Shown here piece after piece: positions 1-12,500 of a stretch of 64,000 bases of DNA (position 1 is its first letter; each line of letters begins with the position of its first letter). Below the pieces are notes generated by a model that saw only the letters and a program-made list of their open reading frames with translations, was not told the origin of the DNA and did no database searches. The DNA is from Apostichopus japonicus. Its lineage: Eukaryota; Echinodermata; Holothuroidea; Aspidochirotida; Stichopodidae. The position numbers were made by a program, and so were the translations under genes. Where the stretch lies: contig NC_092578.1 in assembly GCF_037975245.1 (NCBI RefSeq), forward strand, positions 15,811,321-15,875,320. Reading direction: 5' to 3'.

Positions 1-360
1 ACGTGGAGTTATACGTGAGCGGAACTGTACCACAGGCAAACAGGTTCCAGCATGTTTTCAAAAAATTTCAATTGCTATTACCCATACTGCATTCTAGGAT
101 CCCAACAATTTTGTACACAACAAAAATAAGAAGATGGAATTTAAAAATTTTACACAGTGATTCAACTTCATAAAACCAGTTATATTTAGGTAAAGAAAGT
201 ACTTTCTTATCTTACAGGAACAAAAGTTTATTCTAAAACATTTCCAAAACATCTCATTTTCTGATCATAATCCTACCTGTTATCTTTCCCTCTAGTGATT
301 GTCATACCAAAACTAAATAAAATATAAATAAATTCTAAAAAACATGGTTTTTTTTCTTAC

Positions 361-585
361 ATTTGGTAAAAGACAACACCCATATTGTCCACTGGAAAGA
401 AGACAACATGTGTTTCCATCTGGACATTCACTTTGTCCTCCTGGACATGTAACTGTTCCAACAGTGGTTGCTTCAGTCTTTTCAAACCAGTTCATAATCT
501 CACTTCCTTGACTACATGTTCCTTGAGAAACATCACATGTGTAACCATTTGGACAACAGTGCAGATGGTCTGAGCAGCAAACAGC
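361..585 (-). CDS. GRN: Granulin gene coding exon 13 (array copy; last one complete in the window)
   Basis: This 75-codon copy has two local changes: DVSQGTC where others have DVSGGTC, and CCLLPN where others have CCPLPN. The donor GTAAGAAA is intact, so the half-module it opens must be completed by an exon left of the window. Confidence 0.92.
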
Positions 586-3500
586 CTGCGAGAGAAGCAG
601 TTATTTACACTGGAGTAAATATATATATCAGAAACAAAGTTTGGATATGATTTCAAGTGCAAAAAATGACAACACCACAGGCAAACAGGTCTCCAAAAAA
701 TCTCCTTTGCTATTACCCATACACCTTTCTTGAATCCCAACGATTTTTTACACAACAAAAATAAGAAGATGGAATTTAAAATTTTTAACACTGATTCAAT
801 TTAATAGAATCAGTTATATTTAGGTATGGGAAGTACTTTCTTATCTTACAAAGAAAAGAGTTTATTCAAAACTATTTCCAAAAGATCTCATTTTCTGATC
901 ATAATCCTACCTGTTATCTTTCCCTTCAGTGATTGTCATACCAAAACTGAATAAAATATTATTTAATTCTAAAAAAACATGTTTTTTTTCTTACATTTGG
1001 TAAAGGACAACAACCATATTGTCCACTGGAAAGAAGACAACATGTGTTTCCATCTGGACATTCACTTTGTCCTCCTGGACATGTAACTGTTCCAACAGTG
1101 GTTGCTTCAGTCTTTTCAAACCAGTTCATAATCTCACTTCCTTGACTACATGTGCCTCCAGAAACATCACATGTGTAACCATTTGGACAACAGTGCAGAT
1201 GGTCTGAGCAACAAACAGCCTGCGAAGGAAGCAGTAATTTTACACTGGAAGTAAATATATGTATCAGACACAAAGTTTTGATATGATTTCAAGTGAGAAA
1301 AATGACAACAACACAGGCAAACAGGTCTCCAAAAACTCTCATTTGCTATTATCCATACACCTTTCTGCTTGCTAGAATCCCAAGGATTATTTACACAACA
1401 AAACTAAGAAGATGCAATTTAAAATTCTGGACAGTGATTCAATTTAATAGAATCAGTTACATATATGTATGGTAGGTTCTTTCCTATCTTACAGGAAAAG
1501 AGTTGATTTTAAAACATTTCCAAAACATCTCATTTTCTGATCCTTTTCCTACCTTTTATTTTTACCTTCGGTGATTGTCATACCAAAAGTTTATAAAATA
1601 TCATTAAATTCTAACAAGCATGGGGTATTTCTTACATTTGGTAAAGGACAACAACCATATTGGCCACTGGAAAGAAGACAACATGTGTTTCCATCTGGAC
1701 ATTCACTTTGTCCTCCTGGACATGTAACTGTTCCAACAGTGGTTGCTTCAGTCTTTTCAAACCAGTTCATAATCTCACTTCCTTGACTACATGTGCCTCC
1801 AGAAACGTCACATGTGTAACCATTTGGACAACAGTGCAGATGGTCTGAGCAGCAAACAGCCTACGTAAGAAGCAGATATTTACACTGGAGTAAATATATG
1901 TATCAGAAACAAAGTTTGGATATGATTTTAAGTGTGAAAAATGACAACACCACAGGCAAACAGGTTTAAAGCATATTTTCAAAAATTCTCATTTGCTATT
2001 TTCCATACACCTTTCTGCTTTCTAGGATCCTAACAATTTTGAAAACAACAAAAATAAGAAGATGGAATTTAAAAATTTTACACAGTGATTCAATTTAAAA
2101 GAATCAGTTACATTTAGGTATGGGAAGTACTTTCTTATCCTACAGGGAAGAGAGTTTATTCGAAACTATTTCAAAACATCTCATTTTCCTGATCATAATC
2201 CTACCTGTTATCTTTCCCTTCAGTGATTATCTTACCAAAACTGACTAAAATATTATTAAATTCTAAAAAACATGTTTTTTTCTTACATTTGGTAAAGGAC
2301 AACAACCATATTGTCCACTAGAAAGAAGACAACATGTGTTTCAGAATCAGTTACATTTATGTATGGGAAGTACTTTCTGATCTTACAGGGAAAAAAAGTT
2401 TATTCTAAAATATGTCCAATACATCTCATTTTCTGATCATAACCCTACCTGTTGTCTTTCCCTTGGGTGAATGTCATGCCAAACTGAATAAAATTTTATT
2501 ATATTTTAACAAACAGGGAGAATTTCTTACATTTGGTAAAGGACAACAACCATATTGTCCACTGGAAAGAAGACAACATGTGTTTCCATCTGGACATTCA
2601 CTTTGTCCTCCTGGACATGTAACTGTTCCAACAGCGGTTGCTTCATTCTTTTCAAACCAGGCCATAATCTCACTTCCTTGACTACATGTGCCTCCAGAAA
2701 CATCACATGTGTAACCATTTGGACAACAGTGCAGATGGTCTGAGCAGCAAACAGCCTGCGAAAGAAGCAGTTATTTACACTGGAGTAAATATATGTGTCA
2801 GAAACAAAGTTTGTGTATGGTTTCTAGTACGAAATATTACAACACCACCAACAAACAGGTTGCCAGTATGTTTTCAAAAAATCTCATTTGCTATTACCCA
2901 TACACCTTTTTGCTTTCTAGAATCCCAACGATTTTTTACACAACAAAAATAAGAAGATGGAATTTAACATTTTAAACAGTGATTCAAGTTGATAGAATCA
3001 GTTGTATTTAGGTATGGGAAGTACTTTCTAATCTTACAGGTAAAAAAGTTTATTCTAAAATATTTCTCAAACATCTCATTTTCTGATCATAATCCTACCT
3101 GTTATCTTTCCCTTCAGTGAATGTCATACCAGAACTAAATGAAATATTATTAAATTCTAACAAACATGGCGTATTTCTTACATTTGGTAAAGGACAACAC
3201 CCATATTGTCCACTGGAAAGAAGACAACATGTGTTTCCATCTGGACATTCACTTTGTCCTCCTGGACATGTAACTGTTCCAACAGTGAATACTTCAGTCT
3301 TTTCGAACCAGTTCATAATCTCACTTCCTTGACTACATGTGCCTCCAGAAACATCACATGTGTAACCATTTGGACAACAGTGCAGATGGTCTGAGCAGCA
3401 AACAGCCTGCAAAAGAAGCAGTTATTTACACTGGAGTAAAATATATGTATCAGAAACTAAGTTTGGATATGATTTCAAGTGCGAAAAATGACAACACCAC

Positions 3501-6500
3501 AGACAAACAGGTTGCCAGCATGTTTTCAAAAATCTCATTTGCTAACCCTTTCAGCTTTCTAGGATCCCAACGATTTTTACACAACAAAAATAAGAAGATG
3601 GAATTTAGAAATTTTAGACAGTGATTCAACTTACAAGAATCTGTTACATTTGGGTATGGGAAGTACTTTCCTATCTTACAGAGAAAGAGTTTATTCTAAT
3701 ATATCTCCAAAACAACTCATTTTCTAATCTTAATTCTTCCTGTTATCTTTACCTTCAGCGATTGTCTTACCAAAGCTGAATAAAATATTATTAAATTCTA
3801 AAAAACATGGTTTTTTACTTACATTTGGTAAAGGACAACAACCATATTGTCCACTGGAAAGAAGACAACATGTGTTTCCATCTGGACATTCACTTTGTCC
3901 TCCTGGACATGTAACTGTTCCAACAGCGGTTGCTTCAGTCTTTTCAAACCAGGCCATAATCTCACTTCCTTGACTACATGTGCCTCCAGAAACATCACAT
4001 GTGTAACCATTTGGACAACAGTGCAGATGGTCTGAGCAGCAAACAGCCTGCAAAAGAAGCAGTTATTCACAGTGGAAGTAAAATATATGTAAAAGAAACA
4101 AAATTTGGATAAGATTTCAAGTGCGAAAAATGACGACACCACAGGCAAACAGGTTTCCAAAAAATCTCATTTGCTATTACCCATACACCTTTCTAGAATC
4201 CCAACGATATTTTTCACTACAAAAATAAGATGCAATTTAAAATTCTTGACAGTGATTCAATTTAATAGAATCAGTTACATTTATGTATGGTAGGTTCATT
4301 CCTATCTTACAGGAAAAGAGTTGATTTTAAAACATTTCCAAAACATCTCATTTACTGATCATAATCCTAGGTCTGTTATCTTAACCTTCGGTGATTGTCA
4401 TACCAAACCTGAACAAAATAGTATTAAATTCTAACAAGCATGGTGTATTTCTTACATTTGGTAAAGGACAACAACCATATTGTCCACTGGAAAGAAGACA
4501 ACATGTGTTTCCATCTGGACATTCACTTTGTCCTCCTGGACATGTAACTGTTCCAACAGTGGTTGCTTCAGTCTTTTCGAACCAGTTCATAATCTCACTT
4601 CCTTGACTACATGTGCCTCCAGAAACATCACATGTGTAACCATTTGGACAACAGTGCAGATGGTCTGAGCAGCAAACAGCCTGCAAAAGAAGCAGTTATT
4701 TACACTGGAAGTAAATATATGTTTCAGAAGCAAAGTTTGGATATGATTTCTAGTAAAATAAAATGACAGTACCACAGGTAAATAGGTTTCAAGCATTTTT
4801 ATTAAAAATCTCATTTGCTATTACCCGTACTGCTTTCTAGGATCCCAACAATTTTTTACACAACAACCAGAATGAAAACATTTCATGGTTCCTTGCTGCT
4901 GTTCATTAGTTCCATTCATAGGGAAATTTCTAACAAAGCCCTAATACAACAACAGTAATTTATGCTCACAAACTTTTGTTGCCAAAGTAATGCTAAGCCC
5001 TGATATCAATTGCAACACACATCAGTGTGTGAAGACTATCTACCATTATCATCATACCAAGTTTGACGAAATTCCGACTAGTAATAGTAGCCAAGTAATT
5101 GCAATTTGGAGTATTTCACGTTTGACCCCATGACCTCATTAATATTCATGAAATGACCACCAAAATCAACATGGTTAATCTACTTACTATGAGCCACCCA
5201 CTCACCAAGTATGGTAATGATTGGTCATTCCCTTGTTGAGTTATTGTGCATACAAACTTTTCATAACGAAATAATGCTAGGCCCCCCTTCCCATATAAAC
5301 ATGCATGATATCAATTGCAACACACATCAGTGTGTGGAGACTATCTACCGATATCAGCATACCAAGTTTGACGAAATTCCAATAAATAGTAGCTGAGTTA
5401 TTGCAACTTGGGAGTTTTTCACGTTTGACCCGTGACCTCATTAATATTTTTTTAACTTTGACCTTGTTTAACTTCGCACACGAAGGTCACACGGGGGTCA
5501 ACCTATTGACATTTATGATCAGAAGGTACCTTTGACATCTGAAAATAGCATCGAAACTGTAAAAATCCCCAAAACATGAAAAGGTCACCAGAGGTCAAAT
5601 TGAAGTCAAGGGTCACCCAGATGCGGGTCAACAAGTGGATTACATTGAAGCAACTCCCAACCTTAACGGACAGTTCGTTCTCAAGTTATCACAAAAATAC
5701 CAGTTTTTTTATCATTAATTGACCTTTGGTGACCTCGGATCACATGACCGTTAGGTTTGAAAATATTCCCCTATACCATTTGCAACTTGTCCCAAAATAT
5801 CAACCGTGTCACACCTTGGAACTGAGAGTAATTGCATTAAATGTCTGAAAATTAACTTTGACCTCGTATAACTCCGCACACGAAGGTCACACGGGGGTCA
5901 ACCCATTGACATTTATGATCAGAAGGTACCTTTGACATCTGAAAATAGCATTGAAACTGTAAAAATCCCCAAAACATGAAAAGGTCACCAGAGGTCAAAT
6001 TGAGGTCAAGGTTCACCCAGATGCAGGACGACAATTGGATTAAATTGAAGCAACTCCCAACCCTAACGGACAATTCGTTCTCAAGTTATCGCAAAAATAC
6101 TAGTTTTTTATCATTAATTGACCTTTGGTGACCTCGGATCACATGACCGTTAAGTTTGAAAATATTCCCCTATACCATTTGCAACTTGTCCCAAAATATC
6201 AACCGTGTCACACCTTGGAACTGAGAGTTACTGCATTAAATGTCTGAAAATTTACTTTGACCTTGTATAACTTTACACACAAAGGTCACTCGGGTGTCAA
6301 CCAATTGACATTTTTGATCGGAAGGTACCTTTGATATCCAAATCTAGCATCAAAACCAAACATTTTCTTTTTCGCCCGTTTTCTCCCAAACTAAGCACAT
6401 TTTTTCTAATGTGACCTTTGACCTTTTGACCTTGGTTTCAAATGTAGTTTGATCTGCTGATTCCAAAAATCAACACGATAAGTCTGTACAGCCATCCTAA

Positions 6501-9500
6501 CTCCGACCGAAAACTTTGACCCCATATAAGTTCGCACACAAAGGTCACACAGGGGTCAACCTATCGATATTTATGATCGGAAGGTACCTTTGACATCTGA
6601 AAAGAGCATCGAAACTGTAAAAATCCCCAAAACATGAAAAGGTCACCAGAGGTCAAATTGAGGTCAAGGGTCACCCAGATGTGGGTCGACAATTGGATTA
6701 CACTGAAGCAACTCCCAACCCTAACGGACAATTCCTTCTCAAGTTATCGCAAAAATACTAGTTTTTTAACATTAACTGACCTTTGGTGACCTCAGATCAC
6801 ATGACCGTTAAGTTTCAAAATGTTCCCCTAACCAGTTCACAACTTGTCCCAAAATATCAACCTTGTCGCACATTGGCACTGGGAGTTATTGCAGTTTTAG
6901 TATTTTGGGTTTTTGGACCATAACTGACCTTTGGTGACCTTTGTGGGCACCAAAAACAATAGGGTTCATCTACTCACTATGGGCCACCCACCCACCAAGT
7001 TTGATCATGATCAGTCAATCCCTTGTTGAGTTATCGTGCATACAAGCTAAAGCATCACACACATACACAAACATACAGTACATACACTCACACACACGCC
7101 AACCTGAATACATAGGTTCCTTTGCTTTTAGCAAGGAACCAAAAATAAGAAGATGGAATTTAAAAATTTCAGACAGTGATCCAACTTACAAGAATCTGTT
7201 ACATTTATGTATGGGAAGTACTTTCCTATCTAACAGGGACAGAGTTTATTCTAATATATTTAAAAAACATCTCATTTTCTGATCATAATCCTACCTGTTA
7301 TCTTTACCTTCAGTGATTGTCATACCAAAACTGACTAAAATATTATTAAATTCTAACAAACATGGTGTATTTCTTACATTTGGTAAAGGACAACACCCAT
7401 ATTGTCCACTGGAAAGAAGACAACATGTGTTTCCATCTGGACAATAACTTTGTCCTCCTGGACATGTAACTGTTCCAACAGTGGTTGCTTCATTCTTTTC
7501 AAACCAGGCCATAATCTCACTTCCTTGACTACATGTGCCTCCAGAAACATCACATGTGTAACCATTTGGACAACAGTGCAGATGGTCTGAGCAGCAAACA
7601 GCCTGCGAAAGAAGCAGTTATTTACACTGGAGTAAAATATATGTATCAGAAACAAAAGTTTGGATATGATTTCTAGTAAAATAAAATGACAGTACCACAG
7701 GCAAACAGGTTTCCAGCATGTTTTCAAAAAATCTCATTTGCTATTACCCATTCACCTTTCTGCTTTCTAGGATCCCAACGATTTTTTACACAACAAAACT
7801 AAGAAAATGGAATTAAAAATTGTACACAGTGATTCAACTTAATAGAATCAGTTATATTTATGTATGGGAAGTACTTTCCTATCTTACAGGGAGAAGAGTT
7901 GATTTTAAAACATTTCCAAAACATCTCATTTTCTGATCATAATCTTACCTGTTGTCTTTACCTTCAGTGATTGTCATATCAAAACTGAATGAAATATTAT
8001 TAAATTCCAACAAACATGGTGTATTTCTTACATTTGGTAAAGGACAACAACCATATTGTCCACTGGAAAGAAGACAACATGTGTTTCCATCTGGACATTC
8101 ACTTTGTCCTCCTGGACATGTAACTGTTCCAACAGTGGTTGCTTCAGTCTTTTCAAACCAGGCCATAATCTCACTTCCTTGACTACATGTGCCTCCAGAA
8201 ACATCACATGTGTAACCATTTGGACAACAGTGCAGATGGTCTGAGCAGCAAACAGCCTGCGAAAGAAGCAGTATTTTACACTGGAGTAAATATATGCATC
8301 AGAAACAAAGTTTGGATATGATTTCAAGTGAGAAAAATGACAACAACACAGGCAAACAGGTCTCCAAAAACTCTCATTTGCTATTATCCATACACCTTTC
8401 TGCTTGCTAGAATCCCAAGGATTATTTACATAACAAAACTAAGAAGATGCAATTTAAAATTCTGGACAGTGATTCAATTTAATAGAATCAGTTACATATA
8501 TGTATGGTAGGTTCTTTCCTATCTTACAGGAAAAGAGTTGATTTTTAAACATTTCCAAAATTAAAATTCTAACAAACATGGTGTATTTCTTACATTTGGT
8601 AAAGGACAACAACCATATTGTCCACTGGAAAGAAGACAACATGTGTTTCCATCTGGACATTCACTTTGTCCTCCTGGACATATAACTGCCCCAAGGGTGG
8701 TTGCTTCAGTCTTTTCAAACCAGGCCATTATCTCACTTCCTCGACTACAGGAACCTCGAGAAGGATCACATGTAAAACCATTTTGACAGCAATGGATCTG
8801 ATCTGGGCAGCAAACCGCCTGAAAAAGTCATCAAAGTGATATCAGATACATCAGGTAGGAACTGGTTGGTGGTTTACAGTCAATTACATTGAATAACAGT
8901 ACACAAACTCAATCTTCACAGTAGGCATTGTGATTTGCAATGACGGCCATAGTCTTAACAGAAAATGAGTAAGTGTTTTTGAGCAGAAATCTTTTTATTG
9001 ACAAGTTCCCTTTTCAATGACCCTGTTTTGCCCCTGCCTCCCTGTTCTCTCCACCCCTGCCCTCTCCCATACCCTCTGCCATCAGTTGTCTTCTTCATCG
9101 TACAATTAGGCATTCATCACCGAGTATACATGCCAATCAGGGTTGACTCATTTTCTACAGCTGGTTCATGTACTGTAATCTGATTTTGTGGGACACACTG
9201 TAATCTGATGCACTGTAATCTGATGTATTGTTATCTGATGTACTGTTATCTGATGTACTGTAATCTCATGTACTGTTATCTGCTGTATTGTTATCTGATG
9301 CACTGTTATCTGATGTACTGTAATCTCATGTACTGTAATCTCATGTACTGTAATCTGCTGTATTGTTATCTGATGCACTGTTATCTGATGTACTGTAATC
9401 TCATGTACTGTTATCTGATGTACTGTAATCTCATGTACTGTAATCTCATGTACTGTAATCTGATGTACTGTAATCTGCTGTATTGTTATCTGATGCACTG

Positions 9501-12500
9501 TTATCTGATGTACTGTAATCTCATGTACTGTTATCTGATGTACTGTAATCTGATGTACTGTAATCTCAAGTACTGTAATCTGATGTACTGTAATCTGATG
9601 TACTGTAATATGATGTACTGTAATCTCAAGTACTGTAATCTGACATGCTGTAATTTGATGTATTGTAATCTGATGTACTGTAATCTGATGTACTGTAATT
9701 GGATGTAATGTAATCTCAAGTACTGTAATTTCAAGTACTCAAGTACTATAATCTGATGTACTGTAATCTCATGTATCATAACCTCATGTACTGTAATCTG
9801 ACGTACTGTAATTTGATGTAATGTAATCTGATGTCCTGTAATCTGATGTACTGTAATTGGTTCATGCACTGTTATATCAAAGACTATAATTGGCTCATGT
9901 ACTGTAATCTCATGTACTCATAAGTGTGTGAACAGAAGAAGACCTGCTTAAACTTTTTCCAGTGATTCAATGATTTGGGTCAATCCAAATTTTACAAAAC
10001 TGAATACAGTACAGAGAAGAGCCCTCCAGTCGGGGAAAAATGTCACAATATGTAATAGTGCATGCCATATTGATTTGAATTGCATACAAACTCTTTAATG
10101 CTACATCACAAGCAAAGATTACAGTATTAAGCATCAAATACAGCCAACCAATCACATTAAACCTTTCTTTAGAGAGCTACATGTGTTGCTGTTTTTTTTT
10201 TTTTTCACGTTAATCACTGACCATTCACAGCCCTCTTCGTCATCGCTTGGCAAGGGGCTTGGGTGAATGAGAATTTCATCACTTTTTTTTTATTCCTTTT
10301 TCACCTCTAAATGAACCAGATATATGGCACTCTCAGGCTCTCTCTGTTGACCGCAGGATTTTTGTTTGTGATTCCTAGTTCGGTCGGTACTGGGAGAGAG
10401 CTACATTACAGACATTAGAAAATCTATAAAATCTTCCGATCTTAGAAACTTGTCTTAGGCCGACCCATCATATCATTTGATCCTTGGCACAGGGTCCCCA
10501 TGGGGGGGGGGAGGTGTCTTGGCCCCTGGAGTTCGCACCGGGTTTCGAAACACATCTTTGACATAGATTCCACTATAGGCAAAGGATTTCGGGTCTAAAT
10601 CCTTGTAGAGGTCAAATATTTCTTACATTACGTAAAGGACAACAACCATATCGTCCAGTGGCAAGGATGCAACAAGTGCTTCCATCTGGACATTCGCTCC
10701 TTCTGTCGGGACACATCACAGATTCAACTATGACCGCCTCTGTCTTGCTTACTCCGGCCACAAATACATTGCCCTCCTCCTTGCTACACTGGTCGCCATC
10801 GCAGGAAAACCCTTCCGGACAGCAGTGAGTGTCACAGCATTCCGCCTTGACAAAAAGAGAAGAAGAGCAGATATCCTCACTGTATAATGCTGTGCAAGTA
10901 CATCTATAGCAGAGTGATTGATTGTCTACTGACCCACCTGTTGAACTGTCACTGCAGATCACTTTATTTTCAAGACAGTTGACTCAGAAAATTGGTTTCA
11001 AATTTTTGTCATTTGCCCTGTGCATTACAGAGTGCTCAGTGGTACAAACTGTATGCACAAATTTTTTTTTTTTTGGGCCATGATCAATCGAGGTCGGTAA
11101 ACTGACAGTTCATTGGCTGGATACCCTCCTTGTCACGTTGAACAACCAATGACGGACGCAGACATACAATATCGAATCGTTGAAAATGGATAAACCAGCC
11201 AGTCAACAGGCAGACTTGGTGATTCCTCGGTACCTACTTTGAATATTTTCTTGAATAACACTGCATGTGGGATTTTACAATTTTCAGCCACTTTGACAAA
11301 ACAAGGTTCCTGCACTACCGTGGACAAACATATCGGGGGGGGGGGCATTAAGTTTAAAATCCAAGCTTTACTTTGACGGTATAAATCATGTTGAATACAA
11401 CCATTTTTAGACATTGACCTCTGTTGACCTTTGACCTCCATTGATAGCAATAAGATCCTTGTACTCACTACAAGGTCAATCTAGAATCCAAGGATGACAT
11501 TCACACAAGCTTTACTTTGTTAGTTATTTGTGTACAAGGTTTTCCAGTTCTTGACCTCTAATTGATCGTTGACCTCCAAGACAGCAAAAATGATTCATGA
11601 ACTCATCTAGGGTTAGATCCACATATAAGTTCAACCGCCATTTACCAAGAAAACCAAGTAAGTCACACACACACACAATTTTTTTGCCTCCGGTAATTCC
11701 AAAGCTACTGTTTGGATTAATATTCAACTATTGCTGCCACAGGAATTAAACTAATATTCACATGACTAGTGGCTTTGAAGATTTTGGGAAACAAAGGAAG
11801 TAATTATAGACCTATTATTAAAAAGGGGAGGTGTTTGGCAAACTACCACATTTTTTTTTAAACTACCTCATCCAGAGGTCAAATTTCTCATCCAGTTTAA
11901 AATAATGAACAACCTCTGTTTTATTTTTATATTTTTTTTTGGTGCAAATTTGAGAATTACTGCAGGAAACTGTGAAACGATAAAGGATAGGAAAATGTCA
12001 TAACAGAGGAAATCAAAAGTGACTTTCAGAAAATTTCTTAACGTATAGCAAAAATTAGTCAAAAGATTGCACTAAAAGATTTTGTTAAGTTTCACAAACT
12101 TGCAACAATATAGATTTGCTGTATAGATTTGAAGTGGCAAATATATATATATATATATATATAAATATAAAAATATATATATATTGCAGTGTTTTATGTT
12201 GTTGTATTATTGGCTTGGGGGGATGGGGTGAGGATGAAGAACGTAATAGAGATTATATCTTGTTAGATGTATCCTGGATTAACCAAATTTGTGATGCCCC
12301 CTCACCCCCCCCCCAAAAAAAATTGGCCATAGTAAAATGACTTGGATTAGAAAAACTTTCGAATACAATGAGTGCTTTCTTTGTATCTCCTGATTAGCAA
12401 GGAATCAAGAAGAAAAGGGGAAAAAAATTATTTAGCAACCAGACTCCAGCCAAGTATGTTCCCCCAATTTGTTATTTCAATCCTTGAGGAATCCACAAAA

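Noticed and set aside
385-8244. Plus-strand frames reading MSTGKKTTCVSIWTFTLSS, repeated along the granulin array
   Set aside because: They are antisense shadows of the granulin exons; the minus-strand frame has the family cysteine pattern and splice sites.
9166-9869. Long open frames on both strands over the 15-base satellite
   Set aside because: They follow from a repeat unit divisible by three and encode only repeated pentapeptides.
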